Below are positions 23,377-32,780 of a stretch of 41,991 nt of DNA, in pieces (position 1 is the first letter of the stretch; every line of letters begins with the position of its first letter). The stretch comes from Myxococcales bacterium. Its GTDB lineage: Bacteria > Myxococcota > Polyangia > Nannocystales > Nannocystaceae. Under the pieces are notes generated by a model, which was given only the letters and a program-made list of their open reading frames with translations, ran no database searches and had not been told where the DNA came from. The DNA is taken from contig JAEUJW010000082.1 of the NCBI GenBank assembly GCA_016793465.1, positions 1 to 41,991 on the forward strand. Direction: 5' to 3'. Both the position numbers and the translations under genes were made by a program.

Positions 23377-23936
23377 GTGCGCCTCCACTCCTTGAACCGT
23401 TTCAAGACGTGCTGCTCGCCGTCCACGCCCGTGTGGAGGCACTCGTGCACGCTGAGCAGGCTTGTTGGTACGGGGCCGACCTCTGCTCCGCCGTCATCGC
23501 GGTAGCCGCGTTCGAGCTCCCGCCATAGTCCCACGACTCGCCTAGGGTCTCCAGCGTAGAAGTTCTTCTGCCAGAACACGAGTCCCAACAGCAACGGTGC
23601 TCGACCAGTGAAGTGCCAGGCCCGCATGAGGTTGCGAACCTTGGCCACGAGCTCCGAACCGTCCTTCAATCGCTCGAACTCGAAGATGGCGATGGGTTTT
23701 CGGGTCGCGCGCTCCCACCACACGGCGTCAGCCCGAACAAGGTGCCCTGCCACGGGAAACTCACTCGCGCAGACGTAGCCGAGCTCCTGCCCGATCCGCA
23801 CCAGGTAGGACAGTCCCAGGCTGTGCACCGCGTGCGACTCGTCCGCGACGCCCCAACTCGTCCAGATGGGGAAGTCCCGTCGTGCGACGGCCAGGCTATC
23901 GAACTCGGCGCGGAGGCCGGCGACTGGGTCAGCCAT
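23373..23936 (-). CDS. Small PD-(D/E)xK-like nuclease candidate, 187 aa
   Basis: The segment LVRADAVWWERATRKPIAIFEFERL (67-90) has the core of many PD-(D/E)xK nucleases: an Asp in a beta strand (Asp70), a turn, then a second strand with Glu-x-Glu (Glu86, Glu88). It is followed by a helix with Lys99 (SELVAKVRNLMRAW). ATG 23936 overlaps the HerA stop by 8 nt; the stop overlaps the kinase start by ATGA. HerA ATPases commonly pair with nucleases (NurA, DUF4297, Sir2 and others), so a nuclease or a DNA-end-binding subunit is plausible. The fold call is by motif only. The third catalytic residue is Glu rather than the usual Lys, which occurs in some families but leaves activity unproven. Confidence 0.6.
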   Translation of the reverse strand: MADPVAGLRAEFDSLAVARRDFPIWTSWGVADESHAVHSLGLSYLVRIGQELGYVCASEFPVAGHLVRADAVWWERATRKPIAIFEFERLKDGSELVAKVRNLMRAWHFTGRAPLLLGLVFWQKNFYAGDPRRVVGLWRELERGYRDDGGAEVGPVPTSLLSVHECLHTGVDGEQHVLKRFKEWRRT

Positions 23937-25605
23937 CGAACTGCCCCCACATATCGAGCACCCGCGGGGACTCGCCGCCGTGCACCAGGGCCTTGGTGCC
24001 AACCTTCACGAGCAGGGGCGCGACGATGGAGCGGCCGGAGACCAACGCTTCCCCAGTGGACAGGCCGGGGAGTTCGTCGACATCCGCCTTGCTGAACATG
24101 TCTGACACCTTGAGGATGAACCGTTGGTCGTCCGGGTTCTTGAGGCGCATAGCGATGATGGTGTTGCACTGAGAGGTTACGTCCGGGTCGAGCTTTGACG
24201 GACGCTGGCTCACGATAGCGAAGCCGACTCCGAACTTGCGGCCCTCGCCGGCGACCTTCTTGATGATGCGCAGGCTAATCGCAGGCTGGCCGGCCGGCGC
24301 GAAAGTGTGCCCCTCCTCGTAAACCATGAACACGGGGCGGATAGGCTCCGTCTTGCTCGACGCCGCCCGAAGGATCTCGCTGCTGAGGAGCGCCGTGATT
24401 ACCTGCTTGGCCGTGTCCGAGAGGCCCTGCAGGTCGACGATGATCATGCGACCCTTGCGGTCGCCATGACGGCCCACGAGCTGCACGATGTCCGTCGGTC
24501 CCGGCAGCGCCACGTTGTAGAAGGCCTTCGCCTCCATGAGGAGCCTGCGGAGCTTCATTGAAGCGACCGCGGCGCTCCGGCTGCTCAGGGCGTTTGCCTC
24601 GGCCTCGGACAGATCGTCCCACTGCCGCAGTTCGTCGAGGCCCTCCCCGAGCAGGTCACGGAGGCGGTTGATGTCGCGCGGCGCCTTCTCGATGTTGCGC
24701 CAATAGCGGATTGCCACGTCGAGGACCCGCTGCTGCGGCTCGGTGAGCCCCGGCAGGATCTCGGACAGGTCATCCATCTCGAACTGATCGAACTGGAGAG
24801 CGAGTTCGTGGTTCTCGCCGGCGTACTTGTGGCGGAAGCCAGCGTCCTGCGGCGAGTATACCTGGATTCCGGCGCCGGCCTCGGTGAGCCGCTTGAGCGT
24901 CTCCTGGATCCGGGGGAGCGACTTTGCGTCGCGCGGATCATCGGTCTTTACGTCGCCAAAGCGGAGTTTGCCCCCTGCGAGTGCCTTTCCGTATTCGCCA
25001 TGGGGGTCGAACACAACAACGGTGCCGTTGTTGACCGCGACGAGGCGCTCGATGATGCGCCCCACGGTGTAGGACTTACCTGAGCCCGTCATTGCGAGCA
25101 CCGCGAGGTGCTCGGTCGCCAGGTTGGTGACGTCCAAGTAGACGGGGACGATGTTGTCGCCACGGTCGTAGCCGACGAGGTTGCCGAGGTGTAGGCTGGT
25201 CTCCTCGCGGAACTCGTAGAACTCTGAGAGGAAGTGGAAGTCGACCGTCTCGACGCTCGCTCCCGGGTCCAACGGTCGGCGGGGCATGCGGATGCGACCG
25301 GTGACCGCGTCCTTGAAACCCACGATCTCGAGCTTCCCGTAAAGGCTCTCGCCGCTCACCCGGGCCCCGGGCATCAGTTCTAAGTCGTTGACGCCGCTGC
25401 CCATGCCCGAGTTGTAGAGCACATTGCTGCGGTGGATACTCACGATCCGTCCGAGCACATCAACCTGCGGCTCACCGCTGCGCTCTTGGTGGCGAATGCG
25501 GACAAATTCGCCCCGCCGACCTCCGAAGGACGAGTTCATTACCATCGTGAGGCTGCCGGGATCGCCGGTGTTCCCCACCAGCTTGCCGAGGACTTGGTTT
25601 TTCAT
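23929..25605 (-). CDS. HerA-type DNA translocase ATPase, 558 aa
   Basis: The N-terminus (1-160) is a beta-rich segment like the HAS barrel of HerA. Walker A is AMTGSGKSYTVGRIIERL (171-188), with VVVFDPHGEYGKAL shortly after. Walker B is PVFMVYEEGHTFAPA (424-438), and the following SQRPSKLDPDVTSQCNT (466-482) is the conserved sensor/arginine region of HerA/FtsK-like ATPases (DUF87). Such proteins form hexamers that pump duplex DNA, usually feeding a nuclease. AAGGA precedes ATG 25605; the gap to the upstream gene is 21 nt. The gene downstream overlaps by 8 nt and the upstream neighbour may be NurA-like. Confidence 0.9.
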   Translation of the reverse strand: MKNQVLGKLVGNTGDPGSLTMVMNSSFGGRRGEFVRIRHQERSGEPQVDVLGRIVSIHRSNVLYNSGMGSGVNDLELMPGARVSGESLYGKLEIVGFKDAVTGRIRMPRRPLDPGASVETVDFHFLSEFYEFREETSLHLGNLVGYDRGDNIVPVYLDVTNLATEHLAVLAMTGSGKSYTVGRIIERLVAVNNGTVVVFDPHGEYGKALAGGKLRFGDVKTDDPRDAKSLPRIQETLKRLTEAGAGIQVYSPQDAGFRHKYAGENHELALQFDQFEMDDLSEILPGLTEPQQRVLDVAIRYWRNIEKAPRDINRLRDLLGEGLDELRQWDDLSEAEANALSSRSAAVASMKLRRLLMEAKAFYNVALPGPTDIVQLVGRHGDRKGRMIIVDLQGLSDTAKQVITALLSSEILRAASSKTEPIRPVFMVYEEGHTFAPAGQPAISLRIIKKVAGEGRKFGVGFAIVSQRPSKLDPDVTSQCNTIIAMRLKNPDDQRFILKVSDMFSKADVDELPGLSTGEALVSGRSIVAPLLVKVGTKALVHGGESPRVLDMWGQFDG

Positions 25606-25626
25606 CGGATCATCCTTCGCTAGGGT

Positions 25627-26793
25627 TCAATCGAGATCGTCGAGGCCGTCGAGCCAGCCCTGTTCGAGCTTTCGGCTGCGCAGGTGGCCTCGGACCGAGA
25701 GCGCATAGTGATTCAGAAAGCCATTGAGGGGGCGCAGCTCCCGCTCGGCAAGCAGCAGCGGCAGCGGGACCGCTTCCCGTCCTCCGACCGCGCTGAGCGC
25801 CATCAGCAGGCCTGCCACGTGGTCCAGACCGTCGCGCGTCCACAGCTCCGGCGCCCCGAGCATATGCGCGAAGCGGGCCGAGGTGCCCTCTGCACCCTTG
25901 AAGTGGAACCCGACCACGCCCTGCTTAGCGAGCCGCGCGGGCTCCATGCGAGGCGACTGCACGTTGAGCCGGTACGCAGCGGTCCGCGTGTATGGGCCGA
26001 GGAGCCCCTGGAGAAAGCGCTGCTGTCCGATAGTCGCTACAGCGGCCGAGAGCGCCTCGACGCGGCTCAGGGGGCGGGTGTCGATCGCCTCTCCCGGGAG
26101 CACGAATCCCCGGCCATCCGCGCTACGCAGGTCCTGTGTAGCGAGCTGAGTGATGGCCGCATATCGACCCGTGCCGATGCCCACGACGACCGGGCCATCG
26201 GGGGTCCACGGGAACAGTCGGTCGTGGTGGGTCTCCCAGAACTCCTCGACCACGGCTGCTGCCGACTCGTAGGCCTCGCGGTGGGCGCGATGTGCCGCGT
26301 CCTCGCGCGGAGCCACCATGGAGCGTGACAGGAGCAGCGGACTGTCGAGTAGCAGGAGGTCGCGGCGCTCGCCGTCACGCATTGCCGCGTCAGCGAGCTG
26401 GTACGCCTGTCGGATCCCGATCAACCGCAGGCGGTTGCGCTGATCCTCAAAGTCGATGTCGTCGACCTCGCAGACTGAGTCCTGTGTGCCCGTGGATACT
26501 CGGTTGTCGTCGACGAGGACGTCTAGTCGTACCGCACCAGCGGCATAGAGGAAGCCCCCCATTACCCGCTCTGGCGGCGGTGTGGCCGAGGAGATGCCCG
26601 CAGCACGCACGTTGAGTGGGACCGGTCGTGTCACCTTCCGCACCAGTCCAGCGTCCGCGAAGGCTGGCGCTGCGGATTCGAGGTCGCGTATCTGCTGGGC
26701 CAGCCGGCCCGCGGTGCCCGGCAGATGGAGCTGCGTGACGACCGCGAGGTTCCGGACGAGTGGCACGGAGGGGTCGGACTTCGGATCAGCCAT
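25627..26793 (-). CDS. Possible NurA-like nuclease, 388 aa
   Basis: Assignment is tentative. Features compatible with the NurA fold are the Asp-containing strands LDVLVDDNRVS and DLLLLDSPLLLSRSM (NurA has two such acidic strands, the second often LLDGSL), a late GFHFKG segment, and a position directly upstream of a HerA gene, as in archaeal and bacterial HerA-NurA pairs. About 390 residues is within the NurA range. ATG 26793 is preceded by GAGGA and overlaps the upstream stop by 8 nt, the same overlap seen between HerA and the small nuclease-like gene. ATG 26820 is an alternative. If it is not NurA, it is an unknown HerA partner. Confidence 0.65.
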   Translation of the reverse strand: MADPKSDPSVPLVRNLAVVTQLHLPGTAGRLAQQIRDLESAAPAFADAGLVRKVTRPVPLNVRAAGISSATPPPERVMGGFLYAAGAVRLDVLVDDNRVSTGTQDSVCEVDDIDFEDQRNRLRLIGIRQAYQLADAAMRDGERRDLLLLDSPLLLSRSMVAPREDAAHRAHREAYESAAAVVEEFWETHHDRLFPWTPDGPVVVGIGTGRYAAITQLATQDLRSADGRGFVLPGEAIDTRPLSRVEALSAAVATIGQQRFLQGLLGPYTRTAAYRLNVQSPRMEPARLAKQGVVGFHFKGAEGTSARFAHMLGAPELWTRDGLDHVAGLLMALSAVGGREAVPLPLLLAERELRPLNGFLNHYALSVRGHLRSRKLEQGWLDGLDDLD

Positions 26794-27583
26794 GGGACAT
26801 CCTCGAGAGGTCGCGCGCATGGAGGGCGTAGGGGCTCGCCACGAGCGCCTGCCGCCCCTCGTTGGTCAGCGCGCCTCCCTTCGCCCAGCCGGCGGACTGG
26901 ACACGGGCGAGCGCCGCAGCTGCGGTCGGGCCGTCGACACGAAACACGTCAGAGTTAGCGAGCGCTGCGAGCGCGGCCCGCCCGTCCACGTAGGGGCCGG
27001 TGCAGAGGTGCAGGAGAAGGGTCCAGTCGTCTAGCGAAGGCTGGAAGGCCTCCGGGACCGGCGCCTCGGTGACGGCGCGCGGAACGCCCGCCTGTACGAG
27101 GAGGTCCTCCAGCCAGGCTCGGAGCGCGGCTCGATGGTCGAGCACGAGCAGCGACCAGAGCGGCAAGGTCGTGATGACCACCAGGCCTGCGGTCGGATGC
27201 CGACGCCACGCACCGGTGACAACTTGCCCAGCCACCCGCTCGATGGGCACCAAATCCCCACGCAACTCGTACTGGCGCTCCCGGGCGAGCGTGCGCCCCA
27301 ACTGCCCCTCACCGCCGGCGAGAGGATCGGCCCTACGGGCCTCCCAAGGGGTCGGGACGTCGCAACTGCCGCGCTGAAAGGGCGGCATCAGGACGAGCAC
27401 ACAGCCGGGCTCCCGAGCCCAGTCCACCCAGCGCGCGAGCTGGTCCGTGTGTTGCTGCGCGTCCTTGCCAAACGCCAGCGCCACGCCGTGCGGCGGGGGA
27501 TCGCCGGAGGCGGCGTCTACCGCCGCCACAAGTGTGCGCCCGCGCGCGTGGTGTCCCAGCTCTCCGAGCAAAACCGTCGTCAT
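26786..27583 (-). CDS. Unknown protein, 265 aa
   Basis: Not recognised. The N-terminus MTTVLLGELGHHARGRTLVAAV is hydrophobic but not a signal peptide. The middle has VLVLMPPFQRGSCDVP and LVVITTLPLWSLLVLDHRAALRAWLEDLL. The C-terminus (about 205-265: ALANSDVFRVDGPTAAAALAR, GWAKGGALTNEGRQAL) reads like a winged helix. It overlaps both neighbours (ATGA with the 1422-residue ATPase, 8 nt with the NurA-like gene), so it is clearly part of this operon and probably made in fixed proportion to them. Confidence 0.75.
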   Translation of the reverse strand: MTTVLLGELGHHARGRTLVAAVDAASGDPPPHGVALAFGKDAQQHTDQLARWVDWAREPGCVLVLMPPFQRGSCDVPTPWEARRADPLAGGEGQLGRTLARERQYELRGDLVPIERVAGQVVTGAWRRHPTAGLVVITTLPLWSLLVLDHRAALRAWLEDLLVQAGVPRAVTEAPVPEAFQPSLDDWTLLLHLCTGPYVDGRAALAALANSDVFRVDGPTAAAALARVQSAGWAKGGALTNEGRQALVASPYALHARDLSRMSHG

Positions 27584-30500
27584 GCGGGGCCCCCCGGCAC
27601 GGCGTACACACGGCGCAGGAACCCGTGGCTGACCAGCGCCTCCTCCTGACTAGCGGTCACGGGCAGGTCAGCCTGGCTCGACACGGCGGCGAGCACCTCG
27701 ACCCACGCCTTGAAGGAGACTCCGGTGGGGGCGAGCAACGCTTCTCCGGAATCGGCCCAGCCCGCGACGGTGGCGTCAATGAAGGCTACGCCATTGCATA
27801 ACGAGCGCGACTCCAGCTCGTCCAAACCAGGAGCAGCCACCTCTCCGCGACCCTTGGCACGGTGGAGAGCGTTGAGGCCGCGGCGCGCCGTGAGGAGCTC
27901 CGAACGCTGAAGCAGGCCCTGCCGGTACGCGGCGGCCGCGTTCTCCAGAGTCCGGGTTCGCCCCTCCAGGCCCTTGATCGCCTGTTCGGCGCTGTCCAAC
28001 AGGCGCTGTCGTGCCTCCCGCATCAAGGGTCCGAACTGACCGAAATTCATCTCCTCGTCGTGTCGGTCGAGCATGTCCTCGACATCGTCCCGAATCGACT
28101 CGTCAAGCTGGCCTTCGATGAGCGCCGGCCGACCGCTCACTTGGTCCAGGCTCGCGCCTGCCGGAAGCTGGAAATCTGCAGGCGGATCGGTCAAGGCGTC
28201 CTCAAGGGCGTGAATACGTCCCGCGAGGGATACGACGTTGGACCGAGCCGCGACCAGACGCTCACGGATATCTGCCCACCCGCAGAGGATGTCGCCCTCG
28301 ATGTCGTCGAGCCCCTTGTCCTCGGCGGCCTTGGTCCCGATGCCCACCTCGCGCGCGAGCCGACGGAGCGCGTCCATGGCGTCCGCGACCCGAAGCTCCT
28401 TGAGGTACCAGGCGAGCGTGTCAACCTTGGCGTGCTGCACACGCTTGGTCGTTGATGCCGGGTCGTCTCCCGTGAGCCCTGGGTCGACGATGTGGTCGAT
28501 CTTTATGAGCGGCTTCGTGAAGAGCGCGATAGGAAAGCCAGGTGTGACTCCGGCGGCGAGGATGAGCTCGTCTCGCAGCTTCGGCACGCGCTCGCGGATG
28601 CGCTTGGCGAGGTTTTTCACCGCTAGCGCGAAGTGCTCGGCCAGCCGCACTCGCTCCCAAAGCGGCCGGTCCTCGTCGAGCAGGTGGAGGATGCGGAGGT
28701 CGAGATCCGCCGGTAGCGCCTCGTAGCGCTCCTTTTCAAATACGCGTCCGATCCGTTCGGACGCTTGTAGCCGCAAGCGCGTGGCCTGGACGAACCACTC
28801 CGCGGCGACCGTGAGCTCGGCATCGAATGGCGGGTTGGCCTCGAGCGCGTCGAGCTTGACGAGCGCCGCCTCAGCGTCGTCGAGGTGCTTCTCCGCTGCG
28901 ACGAACTTAGTACCCGACCTGGGCTTGAAGTGCGTGTCGACCTGCCCGTTGCCCAGTAGGTCGACGAGGCCTTGGTAGACGGCCGGATACTGCGTGTCCA
29001 GCCAGTTGCGTGCCGAGTCGAGCCGCGCGCGCAGCTCCTGTCGGGGGATGAAGGCATACCGAGCCTTCTTGGCCTCCCCCACGTTCCGCGCCCACCCGAG
29101 CTGGCAAGCCACGACCATCCACTCGCGGAAGATGTCCCCAGGGCGGTTGCCGTCCCAGGTGTAGCCCCATAACCAGTCCGAGCGCACGGCGTCGAGGTCG
29201 ATCGCTAAAGTCGGCGCGCGCACGAGGCGCAGGACCACCGAGCATAGGAGGAAGGGGGGCACCTCGGGCCGCGCCGCACTGCCCTCGCCTCGCCACAGCC
29301 CGGCGCTATCCTGGGTTGTGTAGCCTCGCGGGCCCGCAGCCGGGCTGAGCCCCAACTTGTCGATGTCCTGAAGCAGCGGACCGAAGTCCAGCCCCTTCAC
29401 GTCGCCGGCGTCCTCCAGCGAGACGCTGCCCTTCTCAAGCATCACGCGACGCCAGCCCTCCACCAGGCGGTCCAGCGACTCCGACTTGAGCGGTCCCGTG
29501 GGACGGATCGGCCACGCGACGACACCGTGCGCCGTGGCGGCGTGGCGCCAGTCTCGCACTAGCCGCGCGATGGGGCTCTTGATGCGGTTCAGACGCTCCG
29601 AGAACCGGGTCGTTAACCCATCGCGCCGGAGCCGGAAACCCTTCCAGGAGGCCGTCGGCAGGCCGATACCGACCAGAGCCGCCTCCTCGCCCGAGTTCAC
29701 ATGCACGACGATCACGTGATCCCGGGCCCGGACGTACTCCGCGATGTTTGCCTTCGAGAAGCGGCCCGGCAGGTCATAGTCACCGGTGAACACGAGCACC
29801 GGGTACCGCCCCTCGGACTTCTGGTGCTCCGCGACCGCTTTGGTGAGCGCCAGGAGCTCCGCGTCACCGCGCACCCATGCCAGTCCCGCCGTCCCCTTGG
29901 GGTGGAGCCAAAGGCCCTTGAAGTCGACCAGCCCCTTGTCCTTGGGCGTGCGGATGGCCACAGCCTTTTGGAGCACCAAACGCTCGGGGTCGAGTGCCCA
30001 TGACTCGTCGAGGAGGCGCAGTGCACCGGTGAGCGCGTAGGCGGCGCGATCCTCGTCCGAGAGTCGAAGCGCGTCGACGGAGGCGGTGTAGGCGGCGTTC
30101 TCCTCCGGGTCGCGCAGGACAGCACCGATGCTGGCCTTGCGAAGGCGGATGTCCAGGCGCCGCAGCATCTCGACCGAGGGCCCGACGTGAGTCGCCCCGG
30201 CTTCGGGCAGGGCGCTGCCACCGACGAGTTCGTTCCACAGCACCCGCCCGGTCTCTTCGACTGCGGGGTGCGGGTGCAACAGGTCGAGGAGTTGCAGGAA
30301 GTCGCCCTGGGTCGCGGGCAGCAGCACCGTCGTCGCGTCCGGATCGGCGCCGACGGGCTCCCGGACAGCCAGCGTGGACAGATCGTCGAGCAGGCGTTCC
30401 AGGTCGATCGCCTCCGGGATGCCCGGCGCCGTCCACTTGGACGTTCCGGGCAGCCGCTGGAACCGGTTGCGGATGAGGATCTGCGTGCAGTCACGCAGCC

Positions 30501-31848
30501 GCCAGGCCGCGCGATGGAACCGCAGGGCGACGGGCTCGCCGTGTGCGTTGCGTGCTACCAACAGCGACTCGACGTCGGGGAGATCGTCCGCCGGCAGCGG
30601 CACCTGTCCGAACAATAGGCGCTCGACCGACGACCGAATCGACGCCGGGAGGTCGACCTCGTCTAGGGCGCGGTAGTCCAGGACGTAGGAGGCGACGCGG
30701 TTCGAGACCTCGATCGCCCGGCGAAAGACTGCCTCCGCGGCGGGAGGCGCATCGCCCCGGTGCTGCTGGAGCACCTGGTCGACCACCGCCATCACCACAT
30801 TGAACCAGCCGAAGTTCCCGCCGCTCATCATATAGGCGGCCTCGACCAGGCCGAGCGGGTACGGGCGGAGCAGCCGGCCCTCTTCGTGCAGGCTGCGCAC
30901 GAAGGACCGCACGTCCGAGAACGCATTACGCTGCAGGTCAACGATCTCGAAGCGCCGGTCGGTGGACTGCACATCCTTGAGTTCGTCACCGATGGCTGGG
31001 GAGCAGAGCACCACAAACCGCAGCCATGGGAAGCGTGCGCGGGCGTCCTCCTCCTTCACGGCCTTGCTGACGGTCTCAATACCTCGGCGATCCAGGCCCT
31101 CCTCGCCGATCTGCTCGACCGCGCGCTTGAGCATGGTGATCGCGCGGCCGTCCATCGCGCGGGCGTCCTCGGACTCCATGCCGGAGGTGGCGCGCTCCGC
31201 GGCGGTCTCCAGCTCGTCGAGCACCACGACGACGTACCGAATCCCCGCGGGCATGAGCGCCTCGAAGGCGGCGTTGCACAACCGCGTGGCGAGCGCTGTA
31301 TCGCCGTAGATCACAGACTCCTCGTGCTGGCCCAGCTCCATCGCGGCGGCGAGGGCCTTGGGGTCGAAGCCCTCCGCGACGAGCCTGGCGTGTGCCTGCT
31401 TCGCAATTTGGTGCTGGATGGAGCTGTCGAACCGCCCCTCCGCCAGCGGAGTGAGCGCCTTGTACACGGCCGGCGCGAACCAGTTGTCGAGGTTGAGCGC
31501 GCGGTTCGCTACCTGGCTGTAACGGATGTAGAGCGCCAGGTGCTGCTCGCGCTCGGCGTCGTCGTCGAAAAGCCGGGCATCTGTGAGCGTGCCGTCGGCA
31601 CCGCGCACCTTCCAGCCCTTCGACGCGTCGTTGACCTGGGCGACGATCTCGTAGCCGAGCCGCGACTTACCGACGCCCCAGGGGGCGACCACCGCGAACA
31701 CGTGGGCGAAGCGGTTGTCCTCGCCAGCGACGAGCTTCAGGTAGCTCCTGAACTTCGTGAACAGGTCGACCTGACCGACGATCGGATGGGTGATCGGGTA
31801 GCCAGTAACGCCAGTGGCCTCCCAGGTGTGGTGCGTGCGAAGAGTCAT
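27580..31848 (-). CDS. Very large P-loop ATPase of the defence operon, 1422 aa
   Basis: Walker A is VAPWGVGKSRLGYEIVAQV (54-72) and Walker B is RYVVVVLDELETAAE (204-218), both in the first 220 residues. The N-terminal 450 residues are therefore an AAA/STAND-type ATPase. The remaining 950 residues are long, mainly helical, with charged coiled-coil-like stretches near the C-terminus (EARQRLLDSAEQAIKGLEGR, LENAAAAYRQGLLQRSELL). An internal segment KSEGRYPVLVFTGDYDLPGRF resembles an alpha/beta domain. Size and single ATPase module recall BrxC/PglY of BREX, but no other BREX hallmark gene (PglZ, BrxL, PglX) is in the window. MADS also has ATPase components. Start and stop both overlap neighbours by ATGA. 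Confidence 0.85.
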   Translation of the reverse strand: MTLRTHHTWEATGVTGYPITHPIVGQVDLFTKFRSYLKLVAGEDNRFAHVFAVVAPWGVGKSRLGYEIVAQVNDASKGWKVRGADGTLTDARLFDDDAEREQHLALYIRYSQVANRALNLDNWFAPAVYKALTPLAEGRFDSSIQHQIAKQAHARLVAEGFDPKALAAAMELGQHEESVIYGDTALATRLCNAAFEALMPAGIRYVVVVLDELETAAERATSGMESEDARAMDGRAITMLKRAVEQIGEEGLDRRGIETVSKAVKEEDARARFPWLRFVVLCSPAIGDELKDVQSTDRRFEIVDLQRNAFSDVRSFVRSLHEEGRLLRPYPLGLVEAAYMMSGGNFGWFNVVMAVVDQVLQQHRGDAPPAAEAVFRRAIEVSNRVASYVLDYRALDEVDLPASIRSSVERLLFGQVPLPADDLPDVESLLVARNAHGEPVALRFHRAAWRLRDCTQILIRNRFQRLPGTSKWTAPGIPEAIDLERLLDDLSTLAVREPVGADPDATTVLLPATQGDFLQLLDLLHPHPAVEETGRVLWNELVGGSALPEAGATHVGPSVEMLRRLDIRLRKASIGAVLRDPEENAAYTASVDALRLSDEDRAAYALTGALRLLDESWALDPERLVLQKAVAIRTPKDKGLVDFKGLWLHPKGTAGLAWVRGDAELLALTKAVAEHQKSEGRYPVLVFTGDYDLPGRFSKANIAEYVRARDHVIVVHVNSGEEAALVGIGLPTASWKGFRLRRDGLTTRFSERLNRIKSPIARLVRDWRHAATAHGVVAWPIRPTGPLKSESLDRLVEGWRRVMLEKGSVSLEDAGDVKGLDFGPLLQDIDKLGLSPAAGPRGYTTQDSAGLWRGEGSAARPEVPPFLLCSVVLRLVRAPTLAIDLDAVRSDWLWGYTWDGNRPGDIFREWMVVACQLGWARNVGEAKKARYAFIPRQELRARLDSARNWLDTQYPAVYQGLVDLLGNGQVDTHFKPRSGTKFVAAEKHLDDAEAALVKLDALEANPPFDAELTVAAEWFVQATRLRLQASERIGRVFEKERYEALPADLDLRILHLLDEDRPLWERVRLAEHFALAVKNLAKRIRERVPKLRDELILAAGVTPGFPIALFTKPLIKIDHIVDPGLTGDDPASTTKRVQHAKVDTLAWYLKELRVADAMDALRRLAREVGIGTKAAEDKGLDDIEGDILCGWADIRERLVAARSNVVSLAGRIHALEDALTDPPADFQLPAGASLDQVSGRPALIEGQLDESIRDDVEDMLDRHDEEMNFGQFGPLMREARQRLLDSAEQAIKGLEGRTRTLENAAAAYRQGLLQRSELLTARRGLNALHRAKGRGEVAAPGLDELESRSLCNGVAFIDATVAGWADSGEALLAPTGVSFKAWVEVLAAVSSQADLPVTASQEEALVSHGFLRRVYAVPGGPA

Positions 31849-32780
31849 ACGGGTCCTCCGGGAATATCGAAGTCGTCGTGGATCGTCCAGCGGACCAGCT
31901 TGCGGTCACGGTCGCCGAGGTGTCCTCGTCCATGGCGCGGCTGCCCGGGCGCCCACTCATGCACTTCGATGGTGCCGCGCGCGACGGCGGCGCCGAAGAC
32001 GGCGTCCGACCAAGCTGCGAGATCGGACGGCTCCTCCTTGCCGTGCAGCGCGGCCCAGAGTCCCCGTGCGGCCCGCTCCAACGGGACGAAGCCGCGGGCA
32101 TCCGCCTCGGCCACGCTCACCCGACGGAGGAGCTCGGAAGGCGCGTCCGGGAGGAGCACCACCCGTAGGTCTGTTGGGAGGGTGGGCCGGCCTACGGCGT
32201 CGAGCCAGCCGAGCGCATGCAGCAGGTAGAGCGGCGCGTGGAGCGGGGCGAGCGCGCGATCCTGAACATCTACCCGCAGCGCGTGGCCCACACCCGAGTC
32301 CGTCCGAGGCAGCGTGACCCGGAACCGCTTTACACCCACGTCGAGGTCCTCCGGCACGCGAAGCGCGCGGGCGGCATGCAGCGGCGCGGTGCCTCGGGGG
32401 AGGGTCCAGGCCCGTGTTGAGAGCCGCGTCAGCAAGAGCCGGACCCAGGGAGAGCGCGCCACGAGCCAGCAGGCCAGAGCGCGTTCGAAGTCCTTGCGGT
32501 CGACGTCGACGAGAACCCGTGCGTCCGGGTGTATACTCCAACGCTGGCCGTCCCACGACAGGAAGCCGGTGCCGAGCCAGGTCCCCGGCGAGGGAACCGT
32601 CTTCCACCCGTACAGACCCTGAACGGCCCGCCGCGGGAGCAGTTCGCGTAGCGGTCCCTCCCAGGCGGGCCAGGGGTCCGGCACACCGCCGATCTCCGCC
32701 ACGCGACGAAGCGCACGCTGCCATGCCCACGGGTCGCGGGGTTCCGTCCAGAAGGCGGGGCGGGCGAGCACGCCGGTCAT
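31845..32780 (-). CDS. Unknown protein, 311 aa
   Basis: Not recognised. It starts MTGVLARPAFWTEPRDPWAW at ATG 32780, overlapping the upstream stop by ATGA, and its own stop overlaps the ATPase start the same way. The body has several Trp-rich strands (GLYGWKTVPSPGTWLGTGFL, RWTIHDDFD). No catalytic motif or membrane segment. The tight coupling suggests a structural subunit of a complex with the ATPase downstream. Confidence 0.75.
   Translation of the reverse strand: MTGVLARPAFWTEPRDPWAWQRALRRVAEIGGVPDPWPAWEGPLRELLPRRAVQGLYGWKTVPSPGTWLGTGFLSWDGQRWSIHPDARVLVDVDRKDFERALACWLVARSPWVRLLLTRLSTRAWTLPRGTAPLHAARALRVPEDLDVGVKRFRVTLPRTDSGVGHALRVDVQDRALAPLHAPLYLLHALGWLDAVGRPTLPTDLRVVLLPDAPSELLRRVSVAEADARGFVPLERAARGLWAALHGKEEPSDLAAWSDAVFGAAVARGTIEVHEWAPGQPRHGRGHLGDRDRKLVRWTIHDDFDIPGGPV

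Noticed and set aside
22984..23505. Long open frames antisense to the minus-strand operon (also at 30760-32229, 37851-39488 and elsewhere)
   Set aside because: They lie opposite strongly supported genes, encode Arg/Glu/Val-rich or low-complexity sequence, have no ribosome sites, and arise from the third-position GC bias of the true genes.
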